NCBI RefSeq assembly: GCF_019703875.1
Contig: NZ_AP024110.1
Coordinates: 2,046,001 to 2,110,000, forward strand
Source of the DNA: Methyloradius palustris
GTDB lineage: Bacteria; Pseudomonadota; Gammaproteobacteria; Burkholderiales; Methylophilaceae
Reading direction: 5' to 3'
Length of the DNA: 64,000 nt
Numbering within the stretch: the stretch's first letter is position 1; each line of letters starts with the position of its first letter. This document shows, in pieces, positions 17,976-26,030 of this stretch. The notes beneath the pieces were generated by a model. The model worked only from the letters and a program-made list of their open reading frames with translations. It was not told the DNA's origin and did not search any database. Both the position numbers and the translations under genes were made by a program.

Positions 17976-18003
17976 GGGTCAGGTTACTCGGGTCAGGTTA
18001 CTC
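17976..18003 (+). repeat. 14-bp tandem duplication directly before dapA
   Basis: GGGTCAGGTTACTC occurs twice in perfect tandem (17976-17989 and 17990-18003) and ends immediately before the dapA ATG. The CAGG part is the only Shine-Dalgarno-like sequence, so the duplication repeats the ribosome-binding region. Confidence 0.9.
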
Positions 18004-18876
18004 ATGCTGCAAGGCAGTCTTGTTGCCATCGTCACTCCTATGCATGCGGATGGCGGCTTGGATATCAACAGTTTACGCAAGCTGATCGACTTTCATGTCG
18101 ATGCTGGCACCGATGGTATTGTGATTGTCGGCACCACTGGTGAATCACCAACAGTAGATGTTGAAGAACATTGCCTGCTGATCAAAACCACCATTGAGCA
18201 AGTAGCTGGCCGTGTGCCTGTAATCGCTGGCACTGGCGCGAACTCAACACGTGAAGCCATAGAACTTACGCAAAAAGCCAAAACATTGGGCGCAGACGCC
18301 TGCCTGCTGGTTGCCCCTTATTACAACAAGCCTACGCAAGAAGGCTTGTACCAACACTATCGCGCAGTAGCTGAAGCCGTTGATATTCCGCAAATACTGT
18401 ATAACGTACCTGGTCGCACTGGCTGCGACATCCTGAATGACACTGCAATCAGGCTCGCTGCAATTCCAAATATTATTGGTATTAAAGACGCCACTGGTAG
18501 CATTGAACGCGGTACTGATTTACTACTGCGTGCACCAAAAGATTTCCTAATTTACAGTGGCGATGATGCCAGTGGTTTGGCACTGCTGTTACTTGGCGCG
18601 CATGGGGTTATTTCTGTCACGGCAAACGTTGCGCCAAAGCTCATGCATGAGATGTTTGTCACTGCGATGACTGGCAAGGTGCAAGAAGCACGAGTGATCA
18701 ACGCAAAATTATTTGCGTTGCACCAAAAACTATTCATAGAAGCCAACCCGATTCCCGTGAAATGGGTGTTGCAAGAAATGGGCTTGATCGGCGCTGGTAT
18801 TCGTTTGCCGCTGGTCACATTGTCTTCACAACATCATGATACTTTGCGCAAGGCAATGGCTGCTGCTGGCCTCTGA
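18004..18876 (+). CDS. dapA: 4-hydroxy-tetrahydrodipicolinate synthase
   Basis: The 290-residue enzyme condenses pyruvate with aspartate semialdehyde, the committed step of lysine and diaminopimelate synthesis. Schiff-base Lys161 (GIKDATG), Tyr133 (YNVPGRTG) and Thr44-Thr45 (GTTGESPT) are in place and the length is normal. It is the first gene of a dapA-bamC pair, as in Escherichia coli. A duplicated 14-bp segment forms its ribosome-binding region. Confidence 0.97.
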   Translation: MLQGSLVAIVTPMHADGGLDINSLRKLIDFHVDAGTDGIVIVGTTGESPTVDVEEHCLLIKTTIEQVAGRVPVIAGTGANSTREAIELTQKAKTLGADACLLVAPYYNKPTQEGLYQHYRAVAEAVDIPQILYNVPGRTGCDILNDTAIRLAAIPNIIGIKDATGSIERGTDLLLRAPKDFLIYSGDDASGLALLLLGAHGVISVTANVAPKLMHEMFVTAMTGKVQEARVINAKLFALHQKLFIEANPIPVKWVLQEMGLIGAGIRLPLVTLSSQHHDTLRKAMAAAGL

Positions 18877-18980
18877 CAATACTTTACATATTGAGTCATC
18901 GCCAAAACAAGTAATTACAGTTTAAAATCAAGCTCTAAATCCAGACTTAATCAATTAACACATATTAAATACTATATAAA

Positions 18981-19014
18981 AGTGAAGAGAATCGTAAAGT
19001 GAAGAGAATCGTAG
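18981..19014 (+). repeat. 17-bp tandem duplication at the bamC start
   Basis: AGTGAAGAGAATCGTAA (18981-18997) is followed directly by AGTGAAGAGAATCGTAG (18998-19014), 16 of 17 positions identical. The second copy encodes the predicted GTG start and first codons of bamC, while the first supplies an AAGAGA ribosome-binding-like stretch. Confidence 0.85.
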
Positions 19015-20345
19015 AGTTGAAAGAACGCATGCCAAGAATTACTCCGCATTCCACAGTGATGAGAAACATTGCACTCGCCTCGCTCTTCGCATTTGGCCTC
19101 TCGGCTTGTGACTCTATTCCATTCATTGATACATCTTCTGATTACAAAGCGGCTGGGCGTGCCCGTCCACTTGAAGTGCCACCTGACCTGACCTCAATCT
19201 CAAGCAGCGACACCTACACAGTGCCTGGTGGCTCCACCACTTACTCTAGCTACAGCCAAAATCAAGCGGATCAAGTTGTCGGCGAGCCAAAGATTCTTCA
19301 AAACCCAGACAACGTAAAACTAGAGCGTGCAGGTTCGCAACGCTGGTTGGTAGTTCAGGCTGCGCCAGAAAAAGTGTGGCCAGTAATTCGCGAGTTCTGG
19401 TCTGAGCTTGGCTTTGCTGTACGTGTTGAAAACCCTGAAACTGGGGTGATGGAAACAGAATGGGTAGATCCATCCAGCCTGACCAAAGACGACAACGGCA
19501 ATTATCTGGACAAGTTCCAAGGCTGGTTAGATAAGCTGAATACCCTACAAACGAGACAAAAATTCCGCACACGTCTTGACCGCGGTAAAGACGACAACAC
19601 CACTGAAATTTATCTTAGCCATCGTTCAGTCAGTGATGCTCAAGATGATGGCAAGGAACGCACTGTGACTACCCTCGGGACAGTAGAGGGTGGCTATAAA
19701 AACCCATTGGCTCGCAGCAAAAAAGAAGAAGCCCGCGCCGACGCTGAAGATATTGATGCAGAGTTGATGCGTCGCCTGATGGTTAGACTTGGCGTGGAAG
19801 AACAAAAATCACGTTCAATCCTCACCACAGCAAGCACTGAAATGCGCGCAAAACTGACTAAAGATAGCGATGGCACACTTAACCTGATCGCGAATGACCC
19901 ATTTGACCGTGCATGGCGTCGTGTAGGCTTGGCACTCGATAGAATCGGCTTTGTGGTAGAAGACAAAGACCGTTCTAACGGTTTGTTCTACGTACGCTAT
20001 TCAGATGTGGATATAGACGATACGCCACCACCAAAAGAAAAAAAGGGCCTACTCGATAAGCTGAAGTTCTGGGGCGACGATGATAAAAAGCCTGCTGAGG
20101 ACAATACTGACACCGCGGAACCAGTAGTCGCTAAAAAAGATGAGAAAAGCCTTGCTGACAAGCTTAAATTCTGGGGTGGTGATACCAAAGACAAAACCAA
20201 TCCAGAAAAACAATATCGCATCAGTATCGATGAAAATGATGGCGGCACTTCTTCAACGATTAGCGTAGTTAACAAGGAAGGCAAGCGCGTGAAATCAGCC
20301 ACCGCCAATCGCATCATTAGTTTGCTTTATGACCAGTTGAAATAA
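18999..20345 (+). CDS. bamC: Outer membrane protein assembly factor BamC
   Basis: The 448-residue lipoprotein of the BAM complex helps fold outer-membrane beta-barrels. A signal peptide ends in the lipobox LSAC (Cys37 from the GTG start). The disordered N-terminal segment (YKAAGRARPLEVPPDLT) that binds BamD is clear, followed by two helix-grip domains. The protein is longer than E. coli BamC (344) because of charged, partly repeated inserts (KGLLDKLKFWGDD and SLADKLKFWGGD, about residues 350-395). Starts at 18999 (GTG), 19029 or 19059 (ATG) are possible; the last gives the most usual lipoprotein signal peptide. Confidence 0.9.
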   Translation: MKRIVELKERMPRITPHSTVMRNIALASLFAFGLSACDSIPFIDTSSDYKAAGRARPLEVPPDLTSISSSDTYTVPGGSTTYSSYSQNQADQVVGEPKILQNPDNVKLERAGSQRWLVVQAAPEKVWPVIREFWSELGFAVRVENPETGVMETEWVDPSSLTKDDNGNYLDKFQGWLDKLNTLQTRQKFRTRLDRGKDDNTTEIYLSHRSVSDAQDDGKERTVTTLGTVEGGYKNPLARSKKEEARADAEDIDAELMRRLMVRLGVEEQKSRSILTTASTEMRAKLTKDSDGTLNLIANDPFDRAWRRVGLALDRIGFVVEDKDRSNGLFYVRYSDVDIDDTPPPKEKKGLLDKLKFWGDDDKKPAEDNTDTAEPVVAKKDEKSLADKLKFWGGDTKDKTNPEKQYRISIDENDGGTSSTISVVNKEGKRVKSATANRIISLLYDQLK

Positions 20346-21118
20346 TGCGATTCGCTTCCCTCGGTAGCGGTAGTGCTGGCAATGGCTTGTTAGTTGAACA
20401 CCAGCAAACTACGCTACTGATGGATTGCGGCTTTGGTATACGTGATTCGGTAAATCGCTTAGAACGTCTTGGGGTTACGCCAGAGTCGCTCACTGGCATT
20501 CTGGTCACACATGAGCATGATGACCATGCTGGCGGTGTATTCAAATTAGCGAATAAATATCGCATTCCCGTCTGGCTGACCCATGGTACTTACAAAATGG
20601 TCGAACGGCTTTTGCCTGACAACCACCAAATTGCCATTCATGTGATTGATAGCCATCAGCTATTTTCAATAGGCGATATTCAAGTCCAACCTTTCCCCGT
20701 GCCACATGATGCGCGCGAACCAGTGCAATATGTATTCAGCAATGGTGACAAAAAGCTAGGTGTACTCACCGACACTGGCACTTCTACACCTCACATCGAA
20801 GCAATGCTGAATGCATGCGATGCTCTCTTACTTGAGTGTAATCATGATTTGGATATGCTAATGAATGGCCCTTATACATGGACATTAAAACAGCGAGTCA
20901 GCAGCCGACTAGGGCATTTAGATAATCAAAGTTCTGCGGGCATTCTGGATAAAATAGATACAAGCAAATTACAGCACCTGATTGCTGCGCATTTAAGTGC
21001 TAAAAATAATTCGCAGGCATTAGTTAAAAAAGTACTGTCTGAGGTATTAAATTGCGAAGAGGATTGGATAGGGATTGCAGATCAGGATGTTGGATTTACA
21101 TGGCGACAAATTGCCTAG
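20345..21118 (+). CDS. MBL-fold metallohydrolase (YycJ/WalJ-like)
   Basis: The 257-residue protein has the metallo-beta-lactamase signature VTHEHDDHAGG (metal ligands in HEHDDH, residues 56-61) after the GSGSAGN N-terminus shared with YycJ-type exonuclease-like members, plus later His and Asp ligands (VPHDARE, LTDTGTS, HLSAKNN). It is probably a cytoplasmic nuclease or phosphodiesterase; the substrate is unknown. The start overlaps the bamC stop (TAATG), so it is coupled to bamC. A strong terminator follows. Confidence 0.88.
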   Translation: MRFASLGSGSAGNGLLVEHQQTTLLMDCGFGIRDSVNRLERLGVTPESLTGILVTHEHDDHAGGVFKLANKYRIPVWLTHGTYKMVERLLPDNHQIAIHVIDSHQLFSIGDIQVQPFPVPHDAREPVQYVFSNGDKKLGVLTDTGTSTPHIEAMLNACDALLLECNHDLDMLMNGPYTWTLKQRVSSRLGHLDNQSSAGILDKIDTSKLQHLIAAHLSAKNNSQALVKKVLSEVLNCEEDWIGIADQDVGFTWRQIA

Positions 21119-21159
21119 CAAAAGAACCTAAAACTAGCTGAAAATTAAGCGTTACAAAA

Positions 21160-21190
21160 ACAAAAAGCCGACTAAAAGTCGGCTTTTTGT
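21160..21190. terminator. Bidirectional intrinsic terminator
   Basis: ACAAAAAGCCGAC, a five-base loop (TAAAA), and GTCGGCTTTTTGT form a perfect 13-bp stem with A and T runs on either side. It stands between the convergent metallohydrolase gene (plus) and the lipoprotein gene (minus) and can end transcription in both directions. Confidence 0.92.
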
Positions 21191-21228
21191 TTAAGCATTA
21201 CACAAGCGCCAGTAAATGGCGCTTAGTA

Positions 21229-21447
21229 TTACTTAGCGTCAGTTGCTGGAGCAGCTGGAGCGTCAGCAGCAGGTGCAGCTGGAGCGTCAGCGGCTGGAGC
21301 TTCAGCAGGAGCTGGAGTAGCTTCAGGAGCTGGTGCTGGAGCAGCAGGAGCTTCCATTGCTGGAGCTTCAGCAGGAGCTTCTTCTTTAGGACCACAAGCG
21401 GTAAGACCAAGAGCTAGCAGAGCAGCGAACAGTACGGAACGTGTCAT
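21229..21447 (-). CDS. Small Ala/Pro-rich lipoprotein
   Basis: From the ATG preceded by AAGGGA, the product has 72 residues. MTRSVLFAALLALGLTAC is a lipoprotein signal peptide with lipobox LTAC (Cys18). The mature part is almost entirely Ala, Pro, Glu and Asp in a loose EAPAAPA/DAPAAPA periodicity, with no folded domain. It is likely an outer-membrane-anchored, extended, negatively charged spacer; comparable Ala/Pro-rich lipoproteins are common in proteobacteria and largely uncharacterised. The DNA is a degenerate short-period repeat, so copy number may vary between strains. No partner gene adjoins it. Confidence 0.8.
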   Translation of the reverse strand: MTRSVLFAALLALGLTACGPKEEAPAEAPAMEAPAAPAPAPEATPAPAEAPAADAPAAPAADAPAAPATDAK

Positions 21448-21662
21448 TTTTGTTTCCCTTAACAATGAAGTCGATAAATTTTAAAGTTCTTTACGACAAC
21501 GCCCTTTGGCGCTACCGATTGCAGAAAATTCTACCATCTCCGAGAAAAAAAACCAGCCTTTTTCTGCAAGTTAGTTTAGTTTTCTTGAAATTGTCTTAAT
21601 TCTGCCTATTTTGCAGCCCAAACAAACAAGAATCTGGCGTTTAAAGCCACTTCCAAGCGCTT

Positions 21663-22484
21663 TCATTCTTCCACTTTGATCATGAGTCTGGATTGTTGGC
21701 TAGCACTGCTGCCTTGGCCACTTAAAATAGCGCGGCTGACATTATCGCGTGTTTGCATAGTGCCACCAAGATCGAACCATTGCCCAAGCGTCACGCGCAC
21801 AACGGTCGACAAGGCCTGAAAATCAATAACATCACCGCTGCTTATGCTTGAAATCCGTGGGCTGACCTCTAATTCAACTTGCCCGCCAATCATACGAGGC
21901 CTGACTGCAAACCCTGTCGTAATGTCTTGGTAGACTGTAGCTTGTTGAACATGCGCATATTGCTGAGTCCATACAACCCACTGTTGCGTAAATGGTACAG
22001 ATTGCCCTACACGAATAAATGCACTGCCGCCATCGCTTACCGTAATAAATTCACTGCCTGATTGGCTGATAGCATTTTGCTGTTGCCCAATATCAATCTC
22101 TAGGTTGTCTTGACCATATCCTCTGCTAGGGCGGCCAAGATTGATATCTGTGTTACCAATTCGCGCATTACCACTTACCCCAGCCTGATTGCTATTGCTC
22201 TGACGCATATCTTCATGGCTGATGGTAATACGCAGGTTTTTTCTAACACTATCGAGCGTTGCAACGATCTGCTCGATCATCGCCATACGCTCTGGCGAGG
22301 CACGCACTAGCAACTGGTTATCAATGCCACTCACATTACCGTCATCGCCCACCATAGGCTGGATAGTAGGGATCACATCTGACGCAAATCGATGTTGTAG
22401 GGTAATAATATTGAATTCTAAGGCCTGCGCGCAAAGGCAGTATAGAAAAAGGCAAAGAAAAATACTCACTCTTTTAAGCATCAT
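21663..22484 (-). CDS. Short secretin-like periplasmic protein
   Basis: The 273-residue protein has a signal peptide (about 1-21, ending CAQA), then an N0/N1-like secretin module (LEFNIITLQHRFASDVIPTIQPMVGDDGNVSGIDNQLLVRASPERMAMIEQIVATLD) and a segment resembling part of a secretin core. It is far shorter than pore-forming secretins (over 500 residues) and lacks their C-terminal gate and S-domain. It may be a periplasmic accessory or a reduced secretin. It lies 9 nt after the DUF7931-like gene, probably in an operon with it and the JmjC oxygenase. Confidence 0.7.
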   Translation of the reverse strand: MMLKRVSIFLCLFLYCLCAQALEFNIITLQHRFASDVIPTIQPMVGDDGNVSGIDNQLLVRASPERMAMIEQIVATLDSVRKNLRITISHEDMRQSNSNQAGVSGNARIGNTDINLGRPSRGYGQDNLEIDIGQQQNAISQSGSEFITVSDGGSAFIRVGQSVPFTQQWVVWTQQYAHVQQATVYQDITTGFAVRPRMIGGQVELEVSPRISSISSGDVIDFQALSTVVRVTLGQWFDLGGTMQTRDNVSRAILSGQGSSASQQSRLMIKVEE

Positions 22485-22493
22485 GCGGCCTTT

Positions 22494-22994
22494 TTACAAA
22501 CCCAAACTGGTGGGCGAAATTGTGTGGCTAGTCGCTTGTAGCAATTCTTCGAATCGCATATTCAGCATGGCCGACGTATCAATATCATTCAACGCATATT
22601 TAAACCGCGCCTGATCAATGTGAAACCTGCGGATGTAGTGCGCCTGATCAGCAATCACAAAACAATCCTTAGCCACTTTAGCCTCTTCATTAGTTTGATA
22701 CACCGTCATGCTATGGCCGTAGATTTCAAGCAAGCCGAAAAGGCGCGGACAAGACTGCATAAAGTAGGATGCATCATGCACAATCACTGTCAGCTTGTTA
22801 GTTCGACTCTTTGCCAAAAAAGTGCGGATCAACTCCGTACGCTTGATGCTTGCATAATCGCCGCGGGCTAAGTCCTGATCAAATATCAGCAACTCACGCT
22901 CAGCCTGCGCAATCACAATATCAATCGCTGCTTGGTAATCACGCTCTCCTAACAATATGGCGTTCTGGGAAAGTTGATCATTGCTTTCATCCAT
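22494..22994 (-). CDS. Uncharacterised protein (DUF7931-like)
   Basis: The 166-residue soluble protein contains LLIFDQDLARGDYASIKRTELIRTFLAKSRTNKLTVIVHD and AKDCFVIADQAHYIRRFHIDQARFKYALND, which recall the fold and spacing of a phospholipase D half-domain without a clear HxK catalytic motif. I believe it belongs to the DUF7931 group, often found beside acetyltransferases, but this is from memory. No signal peptide or membrane segment is visible. It starts 8 nt after the JmjC gene on the same strand and is followed after 9 nt by the secretin-like gene. Confidence 0.6.
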   Translation of the reverse strand: MDESNDQLSQNAILLGERDYQAAIDIVIAQAERELLIFDQDLARGDYASIKRTELIRTFLAKSRTNKLTVIVHDASYFMQSCPRLFGLLEIYGHSMTVYQTNEEAKVAKDCFVIADQAHYIRRFHIDQARFKYALNDIDTSAMLNMRFEELLQATSHTISPTSLGL

Positions 22995-23002
22995 AGCAAC
23001 TC

Positions 23003-24169
23003 CTATCTCTTTTTGCTCTCTACATAGCCAGCCAAGTACCAGTGATAAAGTATTTGAATCAGTGTGTCATCCTCAATATTAGCCAATTCAGTGGATGAAA
23101 TAAAACGCTGGTCAGCCAGTTTCTTCAAAACATCTGAAGAATCCTTTGAAAGCTGGCAATGCTCTCCATTCATAAAAAAACTTTCATCATGAAACAACAT
23201 CTGGCTTTTAAGACTTAATTGCAGACCATATTTTCTTAATCGATCAATAAAGGTTTTTTCGCTAATTTTAGCGGATGGCTCAAATACCACGTCTGGCTTG
23301 GGCTCCGATAAATAACGCCCCAAAAACTGAGCGACATCTGATTCATCCCATTTAATCTGCTGCAATATCGCACTGACTTTTTGCGTCATGGATGGGCTGA
23401 TTTCTGCGGGGTGCGTTTGCAACCCCAAATCATCGTCAGCATACATACCTTCGAACTTCTTAGTCTCCTGTAAATAAGCCAAAAACTCACTCGCCAATTC
23501 GGCCGCAGAAGGCGCACGGAAACCGATTGAATAGGTCATGCAATCACCCATGGCAATGCCCCAATGGGCAAGCTTGGGTGGCAAATACAACATATCTCCA
23601 GGCTCTAGCAGCCATTCCTGCTGGGTTTCAAAGTTTTGCAGTATGCGCAAAGGCGCATCTGGCACTAATGTATGGTCATCCTGCTCACTAATGCGCCACA
23701 AACGCTGCCCCTGCCCTTGCAGCAAAAATACATCATACGAGTCCAGATGCGGGCCAACACCGCCACCATCAGGTGCATAGCTCACCATCAGGTCATCCAG
23801 CCGAGCATGGGGAATAAAATTAAACAGGCTCAACAATTCAGCCGCTTCTGGCAGATGATGATTCACACCTTGCACCAGCAAGGTCCAATTCTTTTTGGGT
23901 AATTTCAGGAAATCATCTTCATCAAAAACACCATGTTTCACCTGCCATTTTTTAGGCTGTTGAATGACCAAGCGCGATTGCACATCATCCTCGCAAGCCA
24001 ATCCAGCAAGCTCCTCTGGGCCTAATAGACCTGTAAATTCAGATATAGCGCCACGAATCAGCAAAGGCTTTTTCTGCCAGTATTCTGCCAAAAATTGCTC
24101 AGCGCTGATATTGCCGAGTAAGGCCAATGGCTGAGCGTTAAATGCTTGGGTTTCAGGTGTTTTTTTCAT
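23003..24169 (-). CDS. JmjC/cupin oxygenase, ribosomal protein uL16 hydroxylase-like
   Basis: From MKKTPETQ the product has 388 residues. The YcfD/RoxA-type domain shows the Fe(II) facial triad H141-x-D143 (GPHLDSYDVF) and H202 (PPKLAHWGIAMGD), the YWQKKPLLIRG N-terminus and a C-terminal winged-helix-like dimerisation segment. E. coli YcfD hydroxylates Arg81 of L16 using 2-oxoglutarate and oxygen, and the same reaction is likely. The start at 24187 would add six residues. Divergently overlapping sequence leads to bcp. Confidence 0.9.
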   Translation of the reverse strand: MKKTPETQAFNAQPLALLGNISAEQFLAEYWQKKPLLIRGAISEFTGLLGPEELAGLACEDDVQSRLVIQQPKKWQVKHGVFDEDDFLKLPKKNWTLLVQGVNHHLPEAAELLSLFNFIPHARLDDLMVSYAPDGGGVGPHLDSYDVFLLQGQGQRLWRISEQDDHTLVPDAPLRILQNFETQQEWLLEPGDMLYLPPKLAHWGIAMGDCMTYSIGFRAPSAAELASEFLAYLQETKKFEGMYADDDLGLQTHPAEISPSMTQKVSAILQQIKWDESDVAQFLGRYLSEPKPDVVFEPSAKISEKTFIDRLRKYGLQLSLKSQMLFHDESFFMNGEHCQLSKDSSDVLKKLADQRFISSTELANIEDDTLIQILYHWYLAGYVESKKR

Positions 24170-24246
24170 GTCAGTATCATAGCGCATTGCGAATTATGGA
24201 TAGAAATAGGTTAGAATTTAACCCAATTCATTGCCACAAGAAACAT

Positions 24247-24708
24247 ATGCTGCAGCTTGGTTCACATGCCCCGGATTTTTCATTACCAGATGCTGACATG
24301 GAAATGTTCAAGCTCTCCAAACTGCGCGGAAAGAATGTTGTCCTCTATTTTTACCCCAAAGATGACACCCCTGGCTGCACCTTGGAAGCCATTGAATTCA
24401 GCGACCTTGAGGATGAATTCATCAAGGCCAATGCATTGGTAGTAGGCGTCAGCAAAGATGATTGCATTAGCCACGCCGCATTTCGTGATAAACACGGTTT
24501 GGCTGTGAGCTTACTGGCCGATAGCGAAGGTAAAATCTGTGAGAAATACGGCGTTTGGCAGGAAAAAGAAAAAGATGGTATTCGCAAAATGGGCATCGTC
24601 CGCTCTACTTTTGTGATTGATAGCACGGGTACACTGCGCCAGATGCAATATGGTGTTGTTGCCAAAGGCCATGCGGCCGAAATACTCAATTTTGTTAAAA
24701 CACTCTAA
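24247..24708 (+). CDS. bcp: Thioredoxin-dependent peroxiredoxin (Bcp/PrxQ)
   Basis: From the ATG at 24247 the product is 153 residues, the family length; the longer open frame adds 35 residues of non-homologous sequence. The peroxidatic Cys44 lies in YPKDDTPGCTLEA. The common resolving Cys five residues later is Ile here, so this is not an E. coli-type C45-C50 pair; Cys73 (SKDDCISH) and the Cys of GKICEKYG are candidates. It reduces hydroperoxides with thioredoxin. slyD follows after 18 nt. Confidence 0.92.
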   Translation: MLQLGSHAPDFSLPDADMEMFKLSKLRGKNVVLYFYPKDDTPGCTLEAIEFSDLEDEFIKANALVVGVSKDDCISHAAFRDKHGLAVSLLADSEGKICEKYGVWQEKEKDGIRKMGIVRSTFVIDSTGTLRQMQYGVVAKGHAAEILNFVKTL

Positions 24709-24726
24709 ATTTAAGGTACTTAGACC

Positions 24727-25206
24727 ATGCAAATCTCTATGAACACCGTTGTCTCCATGACATATGAACTACGCAACTCTGATGGCGAAGTGCTCGAATC
24801 AAGCCAGGAGCCTGTGACTTACCTGCATGGCGGCTACGACAATATTTTCCCGCGTGTAGAAGAAGAACTACACGGCAAGTCAGTCGGTGATGTGGTTGAA
24901 ATCACGCTTGAGCCAGCCGATGCATTCGGTGAATACGATGAAGAACTGGTGCAAATCGAACCAGCTACCGCATTCCCTAGCAAAGACATCAAAGTTGGCC
25001 AGCAGTTTGAAGGTGAAGACGATACTGGCGAAGTGATTCTCTACACCATCACCAATATCGAAGACGGCAAAGTAGTCGTTGATGGCAACCACCCATGGGC
25101 TGGTGAGCGCGTATTATTCAAAGCAAGCATTACTGCGGTGCGCTCAGCCAGCAAAGAAGAAGTAGAGCACGAACATGTCCATGGCGCTGGTGGGCATCAT
25201 CACTAA
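24727..25206 (+). CDS. slyD: FKBP-type peptidyl-prolyl isomerase SlyD
   Basis: The 159-residue protein has the split FKBP domain (NTVVSMTYELRNSDGEVLESS, then GYDNIFPRVEEELHGKSVGD), the inserted-in-flap chaperone domain (about 75-130) and a short His-rich tail (HEHVHGAGGHHH) able to bind nickel. It catalyses prolyl isomerisation and acts as a chaperone; in E. coli it also supplies nickel to hydrogenase. The tail is shorter than in E. coli SlyD. Met5 is an alternative start. A terminator follows. Confidence 0.93.
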   Translation: MQISMNTVVSMTYELRNSDGEVLESSQEPVTYLHGGYDNIFPRVEEELHGKSVGDVVEITLEPADAFGEYDEELVQIEPATAFPSKDIKVGQQFEGEDDTGEVILYTITNIEDGKVVVDGNHPWAGERVLFKASITAVRSASKEEVEHEHVHGAGGHHH

Positions 25207-25228
25207 TTTGTAGCTCAGGCTCCAATGT

Positions 25229-25256
25229 AAAAAAGCACTCTGATGGGTGCTTTTTT
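25229..25256 (+). terminator. Intrinsic terminator of bcp-slyD
   Basis: AAAAAAGCAC, an eight-base loop (TCTGATGG), and GTGCTTTTTT form a 10-bp stem ending in a T run, 22 nt beyond the slyD stop. The A-run on the left may let it also stop the convergent GNAT transcript. Confidence 0.88.
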
Positions 25257-25293
25257 ATTAGCTGCAATCTGCAGGATATTTCTCAGGAACTCA

Positions 25294-25779
25294 CTAATCT
25301 AACTCTTTGAACATCACCAACGCATCTATATAGCCAAGAGCTGGGTGATTGAATGCCCGAGGTAATATTCCTATAGTATTAAAACCAATAGATTTCCATA
25401 GTGCTACCGCACGAACATTCGAACTCACCACAAAATTAAACTGCATGGCTAAGTATCCCTTGGACTTTGCATACTCCAATGAGTGTTCACACATCTTGCG
25501 TGCTATCCCACGGCCAGATGCATGTGCTGCGGTGATATATCCACAATTGCATACGTGACTACCGCCACCTGCCTGATTAGTTCGGATGTAATACGTACCA
25601 AGGATATCGCCATCTTGTTCCAAGACAAATATTGTTTTGTCAGGGCCAAACCAGTAGTCGATGGCAGCGCCTCTACCTATATTTGAATCTATAGCATAGG
25701 TTTCACCTGCTCGAAATACGGGTTCGATGATGGACCAGATTAAGGGTTTATCTTTTTCAGTAGCAATTCTGATGTTCAT
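25294..25779 (-). CDS. GNAT family N-acetyltransferase
   Basis: The 161-residue protein has the GNAT fold: N-terminal IRIATEKDKPLIWSIIEPVF, a beta-strand pair ending in the acyl-CoA loop ASGRGIARKMCEHSLEYAKSKGY (the R/Q-x-x-G-x-G/A motif), and NVRAVALWKSIGFNTIGILP. It would transfer an acetyl group from acetyl-CoA to an unidentified amine. It stands alone between convergent slyD and downstream-facing mutS, with about 250 nt of noncoding sequence on the mutS side. Confidence 0.85.
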   Translation of the reverse strand: MNIRIATEKDKPLIWSIIEPVFRAGETYAIDSNIGRGAAIDYWFGPDKTIFVLEQDGDILGTYYIRTNQAGGGSHVCNCGYITAAHASGRGIARKMCEHSLEYAKSKGYLAMQFNFVVSSNVRAVALWKSIGFNTIGILPRAFNHPALGYIDALVMFKELD

Positions 25780-26006
25780 TTTGACTCTTCATTGCACGTT
25801 AGAAACCCACAGCGCACTCTATTCAGATAGCAATATCTGCTTTATAAACCAGAATAAAATAAAGGCCACATCTGGGCAGATTAACAAACCTTGCCTGATG
25901 CAGCCTTAGAACTACCAACGGGGAGATGAGTAGTTATGGTTACTTTAAGGCCACTTTGTAAGTGGTTTATGTCGCTGACGTAACAATCCGTATATTTGTG
26001 TAAAAG

Positions 26007-26025
26007 AGTATTGCTGGAGAATACT
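26007..26025 (-). terminator. Weak terminator-like hairpin after mutS
   Basis: On the minus strand AGTATT-CTCCAGC-AATACT is followed by CTTTTA, immediately beyond the mutS stop. The six-pair AT-rich stem is weak, so activity is uncertain. Confidence 0.4.
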
Positions 26026-26030
26026 TGCTA

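Noticed and set aside
21187..21417. Trp/Ser-rich plus-strand frame opposite the Ala/Pro-rich lipoprotein
   Set aside because: It is the antisense of a GC-biased Ala/Pro repeat; the minus-strand frame has a lipoprotein signal and ribosome-binding site.
21229..21447. CRISPR-like or minisatellite array
   Set aside because: The periodic sequence is short-period and coding (Ala/Pro-rich protein), without spacers.
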